From Okapia johnstoni (lineage: Eukaryota > Chordata > Mammalia > Artiodactyla > Giraffidae), in NCBI GenBank assembly GCA_024291935.2, contig CM044312.1, forward strand, positions 45,395,001 to 45,459,000: DNA of 64,000 nucleotides. Direction: 5' to 3'. Both the position numbers and the translations under genes were made by a program. Below the pieces are notes generated by a model. The model was given only the letters and a program-made list of their open reading frames with translations, did no database searches and had not been told where the DNA came from. Within the stretch, counting starts at the first letter, position 1, and every line of letters begins with the position of its first letter. Shown piece by piece: positions 39,301-47,180 of the stretch.

Positions 39301-42300
39301 CGCTATCACAAGTGGGCGCCAGCTTTTCCTCTTTACTGAATTCATCCTATTAATATAACTACACGTACCTTACAAGGTAGACTTTCATATTACAGTTCTG
39401 TATGTCTTAAAAATTTAATGAATTTATATAAAAAATTTTTATGAAAGGATATCATGGAAACACTACAGCTAGTTTTATACACACATACACACACACACAC
39501 AATTTTTATAAGTCTTTTTATGTTCAATAGAGGGCACCACAGCACAGATCATGAATGTCTTCAATGAAGATTTGTAGGTTTTATTTTTTTCTCATGGTAA
39601 GAGGTAAACAGGCTGAATTAATTTTTTTTCTACATCAAACTGCTGACCTTCCACGTGCTATACAGATGTGTACATATATCATTATATTGGGTTCTGTAGA
39701 CTCAGGGCATCCTTAGTTAGGGTTATATGGTTTGCATAGCTATATATATTCTCAGCTGAAGCAATATAGAATACACCTCATAAACTCATGTTGAGGAAAA
39801 CCAGATTTTCAAATGTGTTTAATTCAAGGAAAACCAGGTTTTGCTTTGTTTAAAGTTATTATGGAGAAAGGAATAACTTTTGACTCATGCTATAAATACC
39901 ATGTGCTTAAAATTCCTTTAAAATTCTAGAGGCTATTTTTTGTTCCTTTTATAAGGGCTTGAAAATTATATACGTTTATTTTTATGGAGACTTATAAAGG
40001 TGACATTTTACTGACTGTTTTACAAAGTACTCTTTATTTTAAGTTTGAAGTTGATTTTCTGCAATTAAATTTGTTTGTGGAAAATGTGGTGCAAGTATGA
40101 CTAGGGTAAAAATAGGATTTAATATTATGATGGCAGTCACAATACTCTGATATATAGTAAATCAGATATTACTTAAAATGAACTAATTATGCTTACTGAA
40201 TCAGATGGGAAAACACTGTGAAAATTTTGTATTTTTAATTTTGGAATGAAACACTTGACTGAAAATAAAAATCATAAATATAATAAAAAATTATTTTTGC
40301 TTATTTAAAACTTATCCATGGAGTACGGTGGCAAAAATTTAGCCAACCAGACAAAGGAAATTCACAAAACCTAAACTGGGCAGATGTTTTTGCACTCAAG
40401 AGCCTGTATGGGTCTTCAGATGTTCCCAGCCACATCCTTCTCCCCTTTCAGAATTGAGCTAGGTGTGCCAAGCTCCCTCTGGCTGTTCATCTTTGTGTCC
40501 TCCAGATGGCAGTATTAAGCAGAAAAGACAAGACTGGGAAATAATGAGTCTAATGTACAGTAAAATTGGAAATTGAATTATAGTTCAAGAAAAAAGACAG
40601 TAGCCTCAAGGTCCTGATCAACCTGGACTCTGATCACTTTTGTTTGCTGTACCCATGTGTTAGGTTACTAGCAAGTTAATAACAGTGTGTGACCAGTTCA
40701 AGGCTCAATAGAATTGCTTTAGACATGAAATAAAGCTAAAATGAATTTGTGTCCAATATCATTGGCATTAGTGCTCATTACTTTTGTGGTGTAATGCCTC
40801 GAAGCACCCAAAATCAATTCTAAAGATTACCCATTATTTTATAAAGAAAATAAAACACATTTCCAACAGAAACAAAGCAGTAAGTATAATCCCATGAACA
40901 GTTACTTGTAACATCGTGGGCAGGAAACCACTGACAAAAGGACACAGGAAACACTCAGTTCAAACTTCACAGCGAGTGCAAGTTAATATTAATGGGTCGT
41001 TGCTGTATAAATCTTCTCTTGATTTGAAGCATTTAAAACAAGAGTGGTAAACATTTATAAATGTAGAAAATAAATCTCAAAGAGTAGTAAAAAGGATTTA
41101 CTACTTTACTCCTTGTACTTGGTAAATTAATCTTTATCATGTGATATGGTCATTTACTGAGGGAACTCAGGGCAGAGGACATGGAAGAGTGGAAATATTT
41201 AGCTATTTCGCTTGAGGCTTTGCCTTTTAAAAACACACAAAGGTTTTACTTTTCATTTTAGTAGGTCAGTAGAGAATGTTTTCTCAAAAACCATTTGTAA
41301 ACCTATCTGAAGCAAAGAGGACAGACAGATTTTGGTTTTGATACTGTGTATTTTTAGATGCTTGCCTTCTTTAAGAAATAACTGTCTCATTTGGAAGAGA
41401 AGGAAATATTCCAGTGACCTTGGTTTTTAAGTAAATTGATATGAATGATCAAAAGAGATTTACTTTTCTAATTAACTTGTTTACTTTCCTAACTTGTTTT
41501 CTGCATCTAAAAATGCAGAATATAAGGTAAGTTTCGTTGGTCTCAAATACTCTATTTCTCATAGATCTCCATATGAAAAATCCTGTGTTGAACAGAATTA
41601 TACTTGCGTTTCAGTGTTTCAGGTTTGTCCCCAATATCCGGTCTTAGTGTCTTGTGTTATATCATTATTGAACTATTAAGAGAGACTAAATTATCATATG
41701 TCAAAATCGTTGCTAAAAAGAGAAAACCAGTTTTTATTTAAACATAAGGGTGTTCTTTGATATGCATTTCAGAAAAGACACATTAACTGATAATATGAAT
41801 TTAAGCATGTGTACCTTTTGCTACAGGGCACTTTTTCATTCTCCATGTAGTTTCATTCTCCGTGATGTACTAGCTGAAATCTGTACTCCCTTTGTAAACT
41901 TTGATCTTGGAATGTGGGAAGGCTAGTATGTACTTATTATAGACTTATCATACTTTAATTACATATACGGTAAAACTGGCTGGGAGCAACTTTATTTAGT
42001 GACTCATGTTTAAAAACATACACTGCTGAAGATTTTGGAGAAATTTCTAGTCAATCTTAAGTATTCAAAAAATGCTCCCTCTCAATTGAGCCCTTGTGAA
42101 CCTGTATATAAGCATCTTTGTAAAGTTTGAAAATGTAAGACATGCTGAGAAATGTATTGACTTTTTAATAGTTTTTAATAGTCATTGAAAGTTTTGATGT
42201 TTCATGACAGCCTAACCAATAAAGATCACAGAACTGACATGCTGGTTGGCAGTAAATTTTTTAAAGGCAGAATGAATTTCTCTGACTATCTAAGCAAAAT

Positions 42301-43354
42301 ATTTCCATAATTAATCCACATGGTCATAACAGATGGTTCAATTGAAGAAATGTCCTTGAAGTTATTCTTTTAACAGATGTTCTTAACTATTAGCTTCATG
42401 TTTTTACTCACCTAAATTTCCAAATTATCGAATAAAAGTTAACATATGCTTTCATCCTTTTAATAGGGAGAGTCTGTAATTGATGCCAAGTTTGCCATAG
42501 TAGAGAAATCACTTCAGTGGCACATTTCTAATGTTTTTCTCTCTCCCACCCTGTAACTGTCCCTCCCTGTGCACTGATCATGTCTTCCTTTTTCTTTTAC
42601 ATAGGGTTCTACAGAATGCACTTCTGCTTTCAGATAGCAGCCTTCACCTTTTCCTGCAAAGTCATCTGAATTCAGAAGACATCGAAGCATGTGTTTCTGG
42701 GCAGACTAAGTACTCTGTAGAAGAAGCAATTCACAAGTTTGCCTTGATGAACAGACGTTTCCCTGAAGAAGAAGAAGAAGGAAAAAAAGAAAATGATATA
42801 GATTATGATTCAGAAAGGTATTTCCTTGCATTTTGATTTCACGTATACGTATTTATATAACACATTGTACACATATGTGTGTGTATAGACATACACACAC
42901 ACTCCACTTTTTGTTGATGCAATACTAAGATAATGAAAAAATTAATTGACTGAGATTTTATTGAGCTGTGACAGCCCATCATAGTAGTCCTCACACACAC
43001 CTCCACACTGAATTAATGAATGCCGTAGAAATTCAATTATCTGCATTCTGATTATGTGACTTTCATTTAGTCAGACTTGAATTATTCGCGTTTAAATTAT
43101 CTAGCTAAAAAAATATCCAACTGCACTCCAAATGGCTAATTAAAAGTCCAAATTTCCTGTCTCTCTTTGTGACTGGAGATAATTAAAGTTCTCCTCTGTT
43201 ACTCAGGCTTTGAGTGTGTTGTGAAAACCAATTTCCTCTTTTTATTATTTTCCCCCCTCTCTTCTTTTCCAGTTCATCCTCTGGGTTTGGACATAGTAGT
43301 GATGACAGCAGTTCGCACGGATGTAAAATGAGCACAGCTCCGCAGGAATCCTGA
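15293..43354 (+). CDS. SNX10: SNX10, sorting nexin 10 (six coding exons, 201 aa)
   Basis: Joining 15293-15316, 30082-30168, 33578-33678, 34448-34546, 42605-42817 and 43273-43354 gives 606 nt: 201 codons and TGA. The protein starts MFPEQQKE, carries one PX domain (about residues 10-127) and ends in an acidic, serine-rich tail. The phosphoinositide-binding signature RRRYREF is at residues 51-57, and Arg51, the residue altered (R51Q) in a human recessive osteopetrosis, is intact. There is no BAR domain, as expected for this short PX-only sorting nexin. By family knowledge SNX10 binds PI3P on endosomes, interacts with the V-ATPase, drives vacuolation when overexpressed and is needed for the osteoclast ruffled border. 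I recognise it from near identity to the human protein; differences I noted are confined to the C-terminal tail. The upstream untranslated exon and promoter were not found in the window. Confidence 0.96.
16590..17530. repeat. Possible ancient LTR, split by a SINE
   Basis: The phrase gttatagtttattacagagcaaggatac resembles old mammalian LTRs. The match continues right of the inserted SINE (about 17296-17530). Family assignment is uncertain. Confidence 0.35.
16919..17284 (+). mobile_element. ART2A / BovB-related SINE
   Basis: agaagactctctagagtcccttggactgcaaggag through gacttagggactgaacaacaacaac. Perfect 11-bp duplication CATCCTGCCTG at 16908-16918 and 17285-17295. Confidence 0.95.
17898..17936. 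repeat. Inverted repeat, 13-bp perfect arms
   Basis: ATAACATTAAGGT (17898-17910) and its reverse complement (17924-17936) enclose a 13-nt loop in AT-rich DNA just left of a SINE. Confidence 0.85.
17947..18155 (+). mobile_element. Bov-tA SINE
   Basis: Head ttctctggtggctcagtcagtaaag, body to ggacatgactgagcacgcagcac. Confidence 0.92.
18395..18745 (+). repeat. L2 LINE 3' fragment
   Basis: tttctaaggccccagatgatctgaccctgc, gctcttgcgctttcacagatgttttt and gcctcagcttataaatcaag are typical L2 wording. Confidence 0.65.
18980..19103 (+). mobile_element. CHR SINE (short form)
   Basis: ggggaactccctggcagtcc, then B-box-like gggttcgatccctggttgggg and the ataagatcccac-type end. AAGATGCA repeats at 18969-18976 and 19104-19111. 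Confidence 0.88.
20006..20215 (+). mobile_element. Bov-tA SINE
   Basis: ggggcttccctggtggctcag to cagctgagtgactaac, with a small internal deletion in the head. Flanks accttttattg / accatttattg are an imperfect target duplication. Confidence 0.92.
20934..21148 (+). mobile_element. Bov-tA SINE
   Basis: aggcttcccaggtgatgctgg head variant and Bov-A body to ggacacaagtgagcac. Confidence 0.92.
21181..21456 (-). mobile_element. Bov-A2 SINE
   Basis: Two Bov-A monomers in reverse orientation with the gaaaagtgaaagtgaag linker, 33 nt from the previous SINE and pointing toward it. Confidence 0.93.
21457..21560. repeat. AT-rich simple sequence (TATA/ATATGC)
   Basis: Repeated atatatgct / tatatatgtg units next to the SINE end; likely unstable in length. 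Confidence 0.7.
21895..22400 (-). mobile_element. Old L1 3' UTR fragment
   Basis: The phrase ataatgaacccttacatactt and the recurring spacing with aatgaattttaggcataatgtaatctc match old mammalian L1 ends in reverse. Confidence 0.5.
23350..23560 (+). mobile_element. Bov-tA SINE inside old L1
   Basis: ggcttcctgggtagctcaaatgg to gactgagcgactaac followed by (CA)8. The old L1 phrase ccctaatg / ctaatgattttgaacatcttttcatgtgc is split by it. Confidence 0.92.
23880..24010 (-). mobile_element. CHR SINE fragment
   Basis: tgtgtggcatgcaagatcttagttccccaaccaaggatcaaacc is the reverse complement of CHR. Confidence 0.8.
24118..24373 (-). mobile_element. ART2A SINE, first of an adjacent pair
   Basis: Runs from the Bov-A end (actctttgtgaccccatgaactgcagc) to ggagtttcagcttcagcatc, where the next copy begins directly. 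Confidence 0.9.
24374..24520 (-). mobile_element. ART2A SINE, second copy, truncated
   Basis: Begins aattcagttcagttcagtcgctcagtc and stops at ggtgatgccagccaacc. It has the same orientation as, and abuts, the first copy. Confidence 0.9.
24905..25095 (+). repeat. MIR SINE
   Basis: aagcactggctttggagc, ccatttgactttgagcc, gtctgtaaaatggggtaa and gttgtaaagattaaa in MIR order. Confidence 0.85.
26120..27190. repeat. Ancient mammalian repeat, longest copy, class not assigned
   Basis: Begins with ttcattaagcgatattaatggactgc-type text and continues through aaaggagcttagcatct, ggcagagagaacagtgtgttcaaaggc and tgggacaggttttgtaggattttgagcagg. The order follows a long old family common in mammalian introns. 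I cannot name it with confidence. Confidence 0.45.
27745..27925 (-). repeat. MIR SINE
   Basis: attttcctgatgtagaaacagaggctcagtg is the reverse complement of the MIR 3' half. Confidence 0.7.
30082..30168 (+). CDS. SNX10: SNX10 coding exon 2 (residues 9-37)
   Basis: Acceptor cccttacag ends at 30081 and donor GTAAGT starts at 30169. The 87-nt exon is exactly 29 codons, phase 0 at both ends, encoding the start of the PX domain ([12 protein letters not shown] through EICIH). Because it is a multiple of three, skipping would stay in frame but remove the first PX beta strands. Confidence 0.96.
30757..30960. mobile_element. Old hAT-type DNA transposon fragment
   Basis: tttttctgtaaagggccaggtagtaaa, ggctttgtgggcc and gttccaataaaaatttatttgtg are the wording of a MER-class non-autonomous hAT element. 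The exact family was not assigned. Confidence 0.6.
32810..32965 (-). repeat. MIR fragment
   Basis: tgaccctgggaaacagggatgtgctattttgtccccattttcccacc and caagtcacttgcc are reverse MIR wording. Confidence 0.6.
33578..33678 (+). CDS. SNX10: SNX10 coding exon 3 (residues 38-71, includes RRRYREF)
   Basis: Acceptor tttaaacag ends at 33577 and donor GTAAGT begins at 33679. The 101-nt exon begins TNSMCF, contains the PX signature [14 protein letters not shown] and ends two bases into the GTA valine codon. It holds Arg51 and the basic/aromatic pair that contacts the PI3P headgroup in PX domains. A SINE-L1 composite begins about 65 nt past the donor. Confidence 0.96.
33744..33950 (+). mobile_element. 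Bov-tA-like SINE part of a composite insertion
   Basis: Starts in the head (ggctcagacggtaaagcatctgc) and runs through one Bov-A monomer into the Bov-A2 linker (cttcattttcactttcatg), then passes directly into L1 text. Confidence 0.88.
33951..34097 (+). mobile_element. L1 3' end part of the composite
   Basis: tataaaataagcaacaatgatttactgaatagcacagggaac to aatatacatcaattaaaaaa is an artiodactyl L1 3' UTR. Together with the SINE it sits between near-identical 14-bp repeats at 33730-33743 and 34090-34103. Confidence 0.75.
34448..34546 (+). CDS. SNX10: SNX10 coding exon 4 (residues 71-104)
   Basis: Acceptor tctcataag ends at 34447, using AAG rather than CAG after a long T tract. Donor GTAAGT begins at 34547. 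The first base completes the split valine codon, and the last two bases (aa) are completed to lysine by the next exon. It encodes the proline-rich PX loop (QLPELPSKN) and the [11 protein letters not shown] helix that closes the PX fold. Confidence 0.95.
34702..34900 (-). mobile_element. Bov-tA SINE
   Basis: Reverse Bov-tA: gactctttgcaatcccatggac to ttctgaaccaccagggaagc. It lies about 155 nt past the exon 4 donor. Confidence 0.92.
35607..35832 (+). mobile_element. Bov-tA SINE
   Basis: gggcttcccaggtggcgctagtg to gacacagctgattgtc. Perfect 11-bp duplication GTGGGTTATTA at 35596-35606 and 35833-35843. Confidence 0.95.
35968..36176 (+). repeat. MIR SINE, well preserved
   Basis: gactctgaggccagactacctgggttcaaatcc, cctgtaaaatgggataac and gaggattaaatcagttaatgaatgtaaagc are near-consensus MIR. 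Confidence 0.92.
37125..37400 (+). mobile_element. Bov-A2 SINE, young
   Basis: Two Bov-A monomers, linker ttcactttcacttttcactttcatgc and tail acagcagcagcagc. Perfect 14-bp duplication AGGCTGTTGAGGGG at 37111-37124 and 37401-37414. Confidence 0.96.
37495..37660 (+). repeat. MIR fragment
   Basis: ggttccaggtctcctgtgaa and ctggctctgtaacctcagaaaagtcattc follow MIR order. Confidence 0.55.
38429..38544 (-). mobile_element. CHR SINE
   Basis: ggctgcaccgcacagcatgcaggatcctagttcc to ccaccagg-type end, with a perfect 20-bp duplication at 38409-38428 and 38545-38564. Confidence 0.93.
42605..42817 (+). CDS. SNX10: SNX10 coding exon 5 (residues 104-175)
   Basis: Acceptor ttttacatag ends at 42604 and donor GTATTT starts at 42818; the donor is weaker than the others. 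The 213-nt exon encodes the end of the PX domain ([18 protein letters not shown]), the extended C-terminal helices and an acidic run written as five GAA codons (about 42764-42778). The 8.06-kb intron before it is the longest between internal exons except the first. Confidence 0.96.
43273..43354 (+). CDS. SNX10: SNX10 last coding exon (serine-rich tail, stop)
   Basis: Acceptor cttcttttccag ends at 43272. The exon completes a split serine codon and encodes [17 protein letters not shown] and [10 protein letters not shown], ending at TGA 43352-43354. The tail differs from human SNX10 at a few positions (Phe for Leu, Met-Ser for Val-Asn). It is the likely unstructured, least conserved part of the protein. 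Confidence 0.95.
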
Positions 43355-43409
43355 AAAATAATTCTAATGTTACCATTTTAGGAATAGCAAATTGTGTCCA
43401 GTCATAGAG

Positions 43410-43415
43410 AATAAA
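43410..43415 (+). terminator. Proximal AATAAA poly(A) signal of SNX10
   Basis: A canonical AATAAA lies 56 nt past the stop codon. A T/G-rich stretch (gttgtgttgttt) lies about 65 nt further on, rather far. It could produce a very short 3' UTR isoform, but its use is unproven. Confidence 0.35.
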
Positions 43416-44023
43416 GCTTGCGAATAATATATTCTTACCTAAAGCTCACTGTCATATTAAGTATTTAAATTCGTAAAGATGTTGTGTTGTTTATTAGTGG
43501 TATTTTTATGTTGTATTATTTTGGCTAAGCTTTTGTGAAAAGCTAAAAGCCTGTGAATGCAGCACTCTCCTTGATCAGCGCACGCTGTTGGTAAAACGAG
43601 ATCCTGCCCTCAGATGAAATGATTTATATGTTTAAACAAAACCTAGTTGGCTTTATTGCATTTTAAAAGATAGGTAAATAGGTAGCATTTCAAATCCAGA
43701 TGGAGCATTTCTTCTTGTATTACTGGGGCAGTGTTAGCATAAACACAGCAGGTATGTGTATGACTTACGGCACAGACCAGAATGCCTCTCTTAGATAGGC
43801 AGCTGGAATTTTGTGGGTACCTCCTCTGCACTGGAAAAACACTGAGCTTTGGAATGGTTGATTGAAATATTTTAAGAGTGTTTAACCTTTCCATTATTCT
43901 ATTTCACACTTAGATGGAAAATGTATCTTATGAATAGAGACATGTTAAAATAATGTTTACATCTTTAAAAATAAAAAGCCCAGAAATAGCGCTAGTCATT
44001 TTGCTTATATTTGCAATATATAG

Positions 44024-44056
44024 AGGGCTTCCCTGGTGGCTTAGCAGTAAAGAATC
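44024..44056 (+). mobile_element. 33-nt 5' head of a Bov-tA SINE with its own flanking repeats
   Basis: Only agggcttccctggtggctta and the next few bases of the tRNA-like head are present. The perfect repeat TGCAATATATAG flanks it at 44012-44023 and 44057-44068. Body and A-rich tail are missing. Confidence 0.85.
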
Positions 44057-45079
44057 TGCAATATATAGATTCAGAAATACATTTTCATTGTCCAAGATCA
44101 GCTTTAACACATGGTTTCTGGGAACAAACCATTTGTTTTCATTATCTGTGTGTAATTAGAATTAGAGGTTCATGATTTATTTTCTGACTTAATGTGCAAT
44201 TTCTTATCACCAGATAACTTTCAGTATCAGTGACGGTTGCTTGTTACTTTAAAAGTAGGATCTTATAAAAATTAATAAAATTTGCCAGTAAATATTCCCA
44301 TAATATAGAAAAAGATATGAACTTGCTAATTTCAGAATTAATTATTCATTTTTTAAAAGTCCTTTCTTTTAAGGCATCTGCCTAAGGATTGGTATAATTT
44401 AACAAAATGTCTTTTTTTATAGTGGTCAAAAGATAAAATATCTTAGATAAACTACACTGAACTTCAAATTTCAGATGAGGAAGCATTTTCTTGAGATAAC
44501 TGTTCATATTTCTTCCATGTTGAATGGTATGAAATATCTCTGAAATTAACAAGAAGATATCTTTATATAAGGGGGATAACTTGTTGCTTTAATTAAATGT
44601 TACCTTATCCTCATTTTAACTAGGAGTTTATTAAAAGTTACTGTATTATTTTAAAAAGTCTTTGAAATGCTTATAACTAAGACTTAACAGAAAAAAATTA
44701 AATTTAGAATATGAATGATTTCCTTAATTTTGCCTTTTTGTTTTCTGTTTGGTCTAAAATGTTATTGAAAATGTATTGTGGATCTTACTACTTTATCATC
44801 TAAGACTCATTATTTTAATACTGGAGGAAAAAAGATTTAGCAATTTCTTTTTATCTTGCTGACATGTGAAGTTTGGTATTCAGTCATTTCAGTGTGGTCA
44901 CCAGCTCTTGGGCAATATGTATTTGCATTCATGTTCTGTTTTACAGTAGTTTTGAAAAGCATATATCGTGCCACCAATTGTAATGTAATTCTTAGATGAT
45001 GAAATTATAGCTGTCAAAATTGATATTAAGTAATGCATAATACTGTGGTATGTAAACTTCATGAGATCATCATTTTCAC

Positions 45080-45085
45080 ATTAAA
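45080..45085 (+). terminator. Distal ATTAAA poly(A) signal, likely main SNX10 3' end
   Basis: The common variant signal ATTAAA is followed by ttgtttgttgg at about 45101-45111, a fair downstream element. An additional AATAAA at 45436-45441 is a second candidate. Confidence 0.5.
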
Positions 45086-45105
45086 CACGAAAAAAACAAC
45101 TTGTT

Positions 45106-46879
45106 TGTTGGATTGCTTATTTTATACAATATATTTCTTCTGACTTAGATCTAAATTCAGTATATTTCTGAATCATCAGTAATTTTTAATGGATAATTTT
45201 GGTAAAATTTGATTTCATATTCACTGTAGTTGTATACATTTAAGGCGTTTAGCCTTGGTTTGGTTGTTTTGATACCTAAGTACTGGCTTCTTAAAACTGA
45301 TTTCCTAGCAGCTGAGATATTTAAATGAACTTCAGCCCCTAGTGGCTTTCTTTCTTTGTTCAAGTCTCTTATTTTTCTCTGGCATATTTCTATAAAGCTT
45401 TCTTTAGAGAAAGAAAACAATTACTTACATAACTAAATAAAATAGATGTTTATTTAAAACTATTTAAAATGTAACAAATTTAAAGAATTCTTATCCTGGA
45501 TGCTTTATGATTTATATACACCAAAACTGTATTTCTCTAGCTAATTCTGAAAGGGCACGCTATTCACCTATTAAGCCAGTTTATGTGTTCTGTTTCAGAA
45601 CTGATTTTATGTATAATACAAGTGTCAACAATGAAAGTCAACAACCTGTTACTTAGGGCTTCTTTTAAAGTCTCACTTGGAAGAAAGTGATTAAAGAAAT
45701 TGCATTAAAATTTCAAGTTTTAAAAATTAGGAAAAACAGAAATGCTACTCGAGTTATGTATCTTAAGATATTAAATATCTTGCAGGATGTTTTTAACTCT
45801 AGTTCACATTTTACTAAATAATTAAATACAAACAAGTGATATGCAATAACCTTACTATAATAAGATAAAAAAATTGTTTTATGGCTCTTAAGAATTTAAA
45901 CAAATTCATTTCGCTTAGCCACAATTATCATTATATCCCAACATTAAATTGAATGTTGTTTTGAACACTTTTTATGTTTTTTGGTGCCTTGAGGATTCAT
46001 CATTATTGAGCAGCTGTGGTACAGATAATGTTTTCAACATTTCAGCCATAAAGGAGGACCCTTTTCCATGAAAGGCTTCAAAAATTTTAAGACAAAAATA
46101 GCAGAAACTTAATCTATTTCTAAGTAAGTTTTCTTCTTAATATTTAAGTCACTTAGTTGATACCTGTGAATACAATCGAGCATCTTTTCAACAGCGGGAC
46201 AATTTATTTCAATACCATTTTCTGCTTTTGTTTGGAATATAGACCTTTATTATATATATAACATATGTATATATACATATTTTCAAACACAAAAAGCTGT
46301 CTGAAATTAGTTATTGTAATTAGACATTCAAAGCATAGGTACAATTTCCTTTGCACATAAAGGTCATACGAAATCAATACATTTTAGTAGAATGGAATTC
46401 AAAAATTTTAGGATGTACATAAGCAACAATTTCTTTAAATTTGAAATATTTACAAAGGATTCTGGCTTTCTTCTTTGCCATATGCAGCTCACAAACGAGT
46501 GACCATTGTTCCTTTAAGTCAAACACAATTGCTCTTCACTCTTGATGGAAACTTTTCTAGATCATTGTTAGGAACAGTGCACTGGACGCTATTTTAGCTG
46601 CGCAAAGTGGTAGTTGACCCCTTCTCTCCAAAATTCCAAAGACTTCCTTTCAAAATAATAGGAAACGAGAAAAAAAAATTAAGCTACAATTTTTCTGCGG
46701 AATTTAAACTCTGAAGACACTATGCAGATGGTTTATGCTAAACAGGAAAATACCCTTTCTCCCCCGACGAGAAGTGTAGATGCATCCAAAACCTCACACC
46801 GCTTGTCTTTGCTGCTAGAGGCACAGCACGGGCATAACTTGTGGTTGTGTTTTTGCTCGTTTCTTACCTCCGGGCCTTC
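45106..46879. other. AT-rich unique sequence between SNX10 and the CpG island
   Basis: No recognisable exon or recent repeat. A TA-rich run occurs at about 46250-46280. TTTATT at about 45450 could serve as a minus-strand AATAAA for a convergent transcript. Confidence 0.5.
46867..46868 (-). other. Candidate splice donor on the minus strand leaving the CpG island
   Basis: Read on the minus strand the sequence is CCCGGAG|GTAAGAA, close to the ideal donor. The exon side would be the GC-rich block from the X-boxes down to 46868. The intron would run toward the SNX10 3' end, so the transcript would converge on SNX10. Confidence 0.4.
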
Positions 46880-47083
46880 TTTATAGCTCTGCCCCCCACC
46901 CCACCGGCGGCGGCGCTCCCGCTGCGGCACCCAGGCCGCCTGTTGGCTGCGGCGCCCGGCAGGCTCGCGCACACTCCCCGCGCCCGCTGCCCGCACACGC
47001 GCGCTCCCGCTGCCTCCCGCCCGGGCTGCTCCGCCAGCGGCAGCGACTGGGTGGCAGGTAGCGAGCCAGCCGGCCTCGGTCCG

Positions 47084-47098
47084 GTAACCCATGGCAAC
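47084..47098. promoter_or_regulatory. RFX X-box 1
   Basis: GTAACC-CAT-GGCAAC fits the RFX consensus GTNRCC(N0-3)RGYAAC at all twelve fixed positions with a 3-nt spacer. RFX factors bind such imperfect palindromes in promoters of ciliary and related genes. Confidence 0.75.
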
Positions 47099-47105
47099 CG
47101 CCCTG

Positions 47106-47120
47106 GTTACCCATAGCAAC
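47106..47120. promoter_or_regulatory. RFX X-box 2
   Basis: GTTACC-CAT-AGCAAC is a second full match to the RFX consensus. It sits 22 bp from the first in the same register, about two helical turns, so both would face the same side of the helix. Confidence 0.75.
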
Positions 47121-47178
47121 TGCTAGGCGGAAAGAAAGAAAGAAAAAAACCCAACCCGGGTGGAGGGGGGCGGCGGGT

Positions 47179-47180
47179 GG
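47179..47180 (+). other. Candidate splice donor on the plus strand leaving the X-boxes
   Basis: GGTG|GTGAGTAGG lies 60 nt right of X-box 2. Two good acceptors follow on the same strand, cgtctttgttctgcag and ctctgtcgtctctgcag (ending near 47569 and 47781). This is the layout of a short non-coding first exon with downstream exons. Confidence 0.35.

Larger units (their letters stand above)
34547..42604 (+). other. SNX10 intron between coding exons 4 and 5 (8.06 kb)
   Basis: SINEs occupy the first half (Bov-tA at 34702 and 35607, MIRs, Bov-A2 at 37125, CHR at 38429). From 38565 to 42604 I see only AT-rich unique sequence, an old MIR-like patch near 38925-39070, and a short CA run near 39480. Confidence 0.85.
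43355..45105 (+). other. SNX10: SNX10 3' UTR (right end inferred)
   Basis: AT-rich sequence follows the stop codon with no splice signals needed. The right end is placed by the ATTAAA at 45080-45085 followed about 20-30 nt later by a T/G-rich stretch. That gives a 3' UTR of roughly 1.7 kb, similar to what I recall for human SNX10 mRNA. It contains many ATTTA-like AU-rich patches and a 33-nt SINE-head fragment near 44024. No transcript data are available here, so the end is an inference. Confidence 0.55.

Noticed and set aside
42531..42836. 101-codon frame starting upstream of SNX10 exon 5
   Set aside because: The part left of 42605 is intron read-through and the right end runs past the donor; the real exon is 42605-42817.
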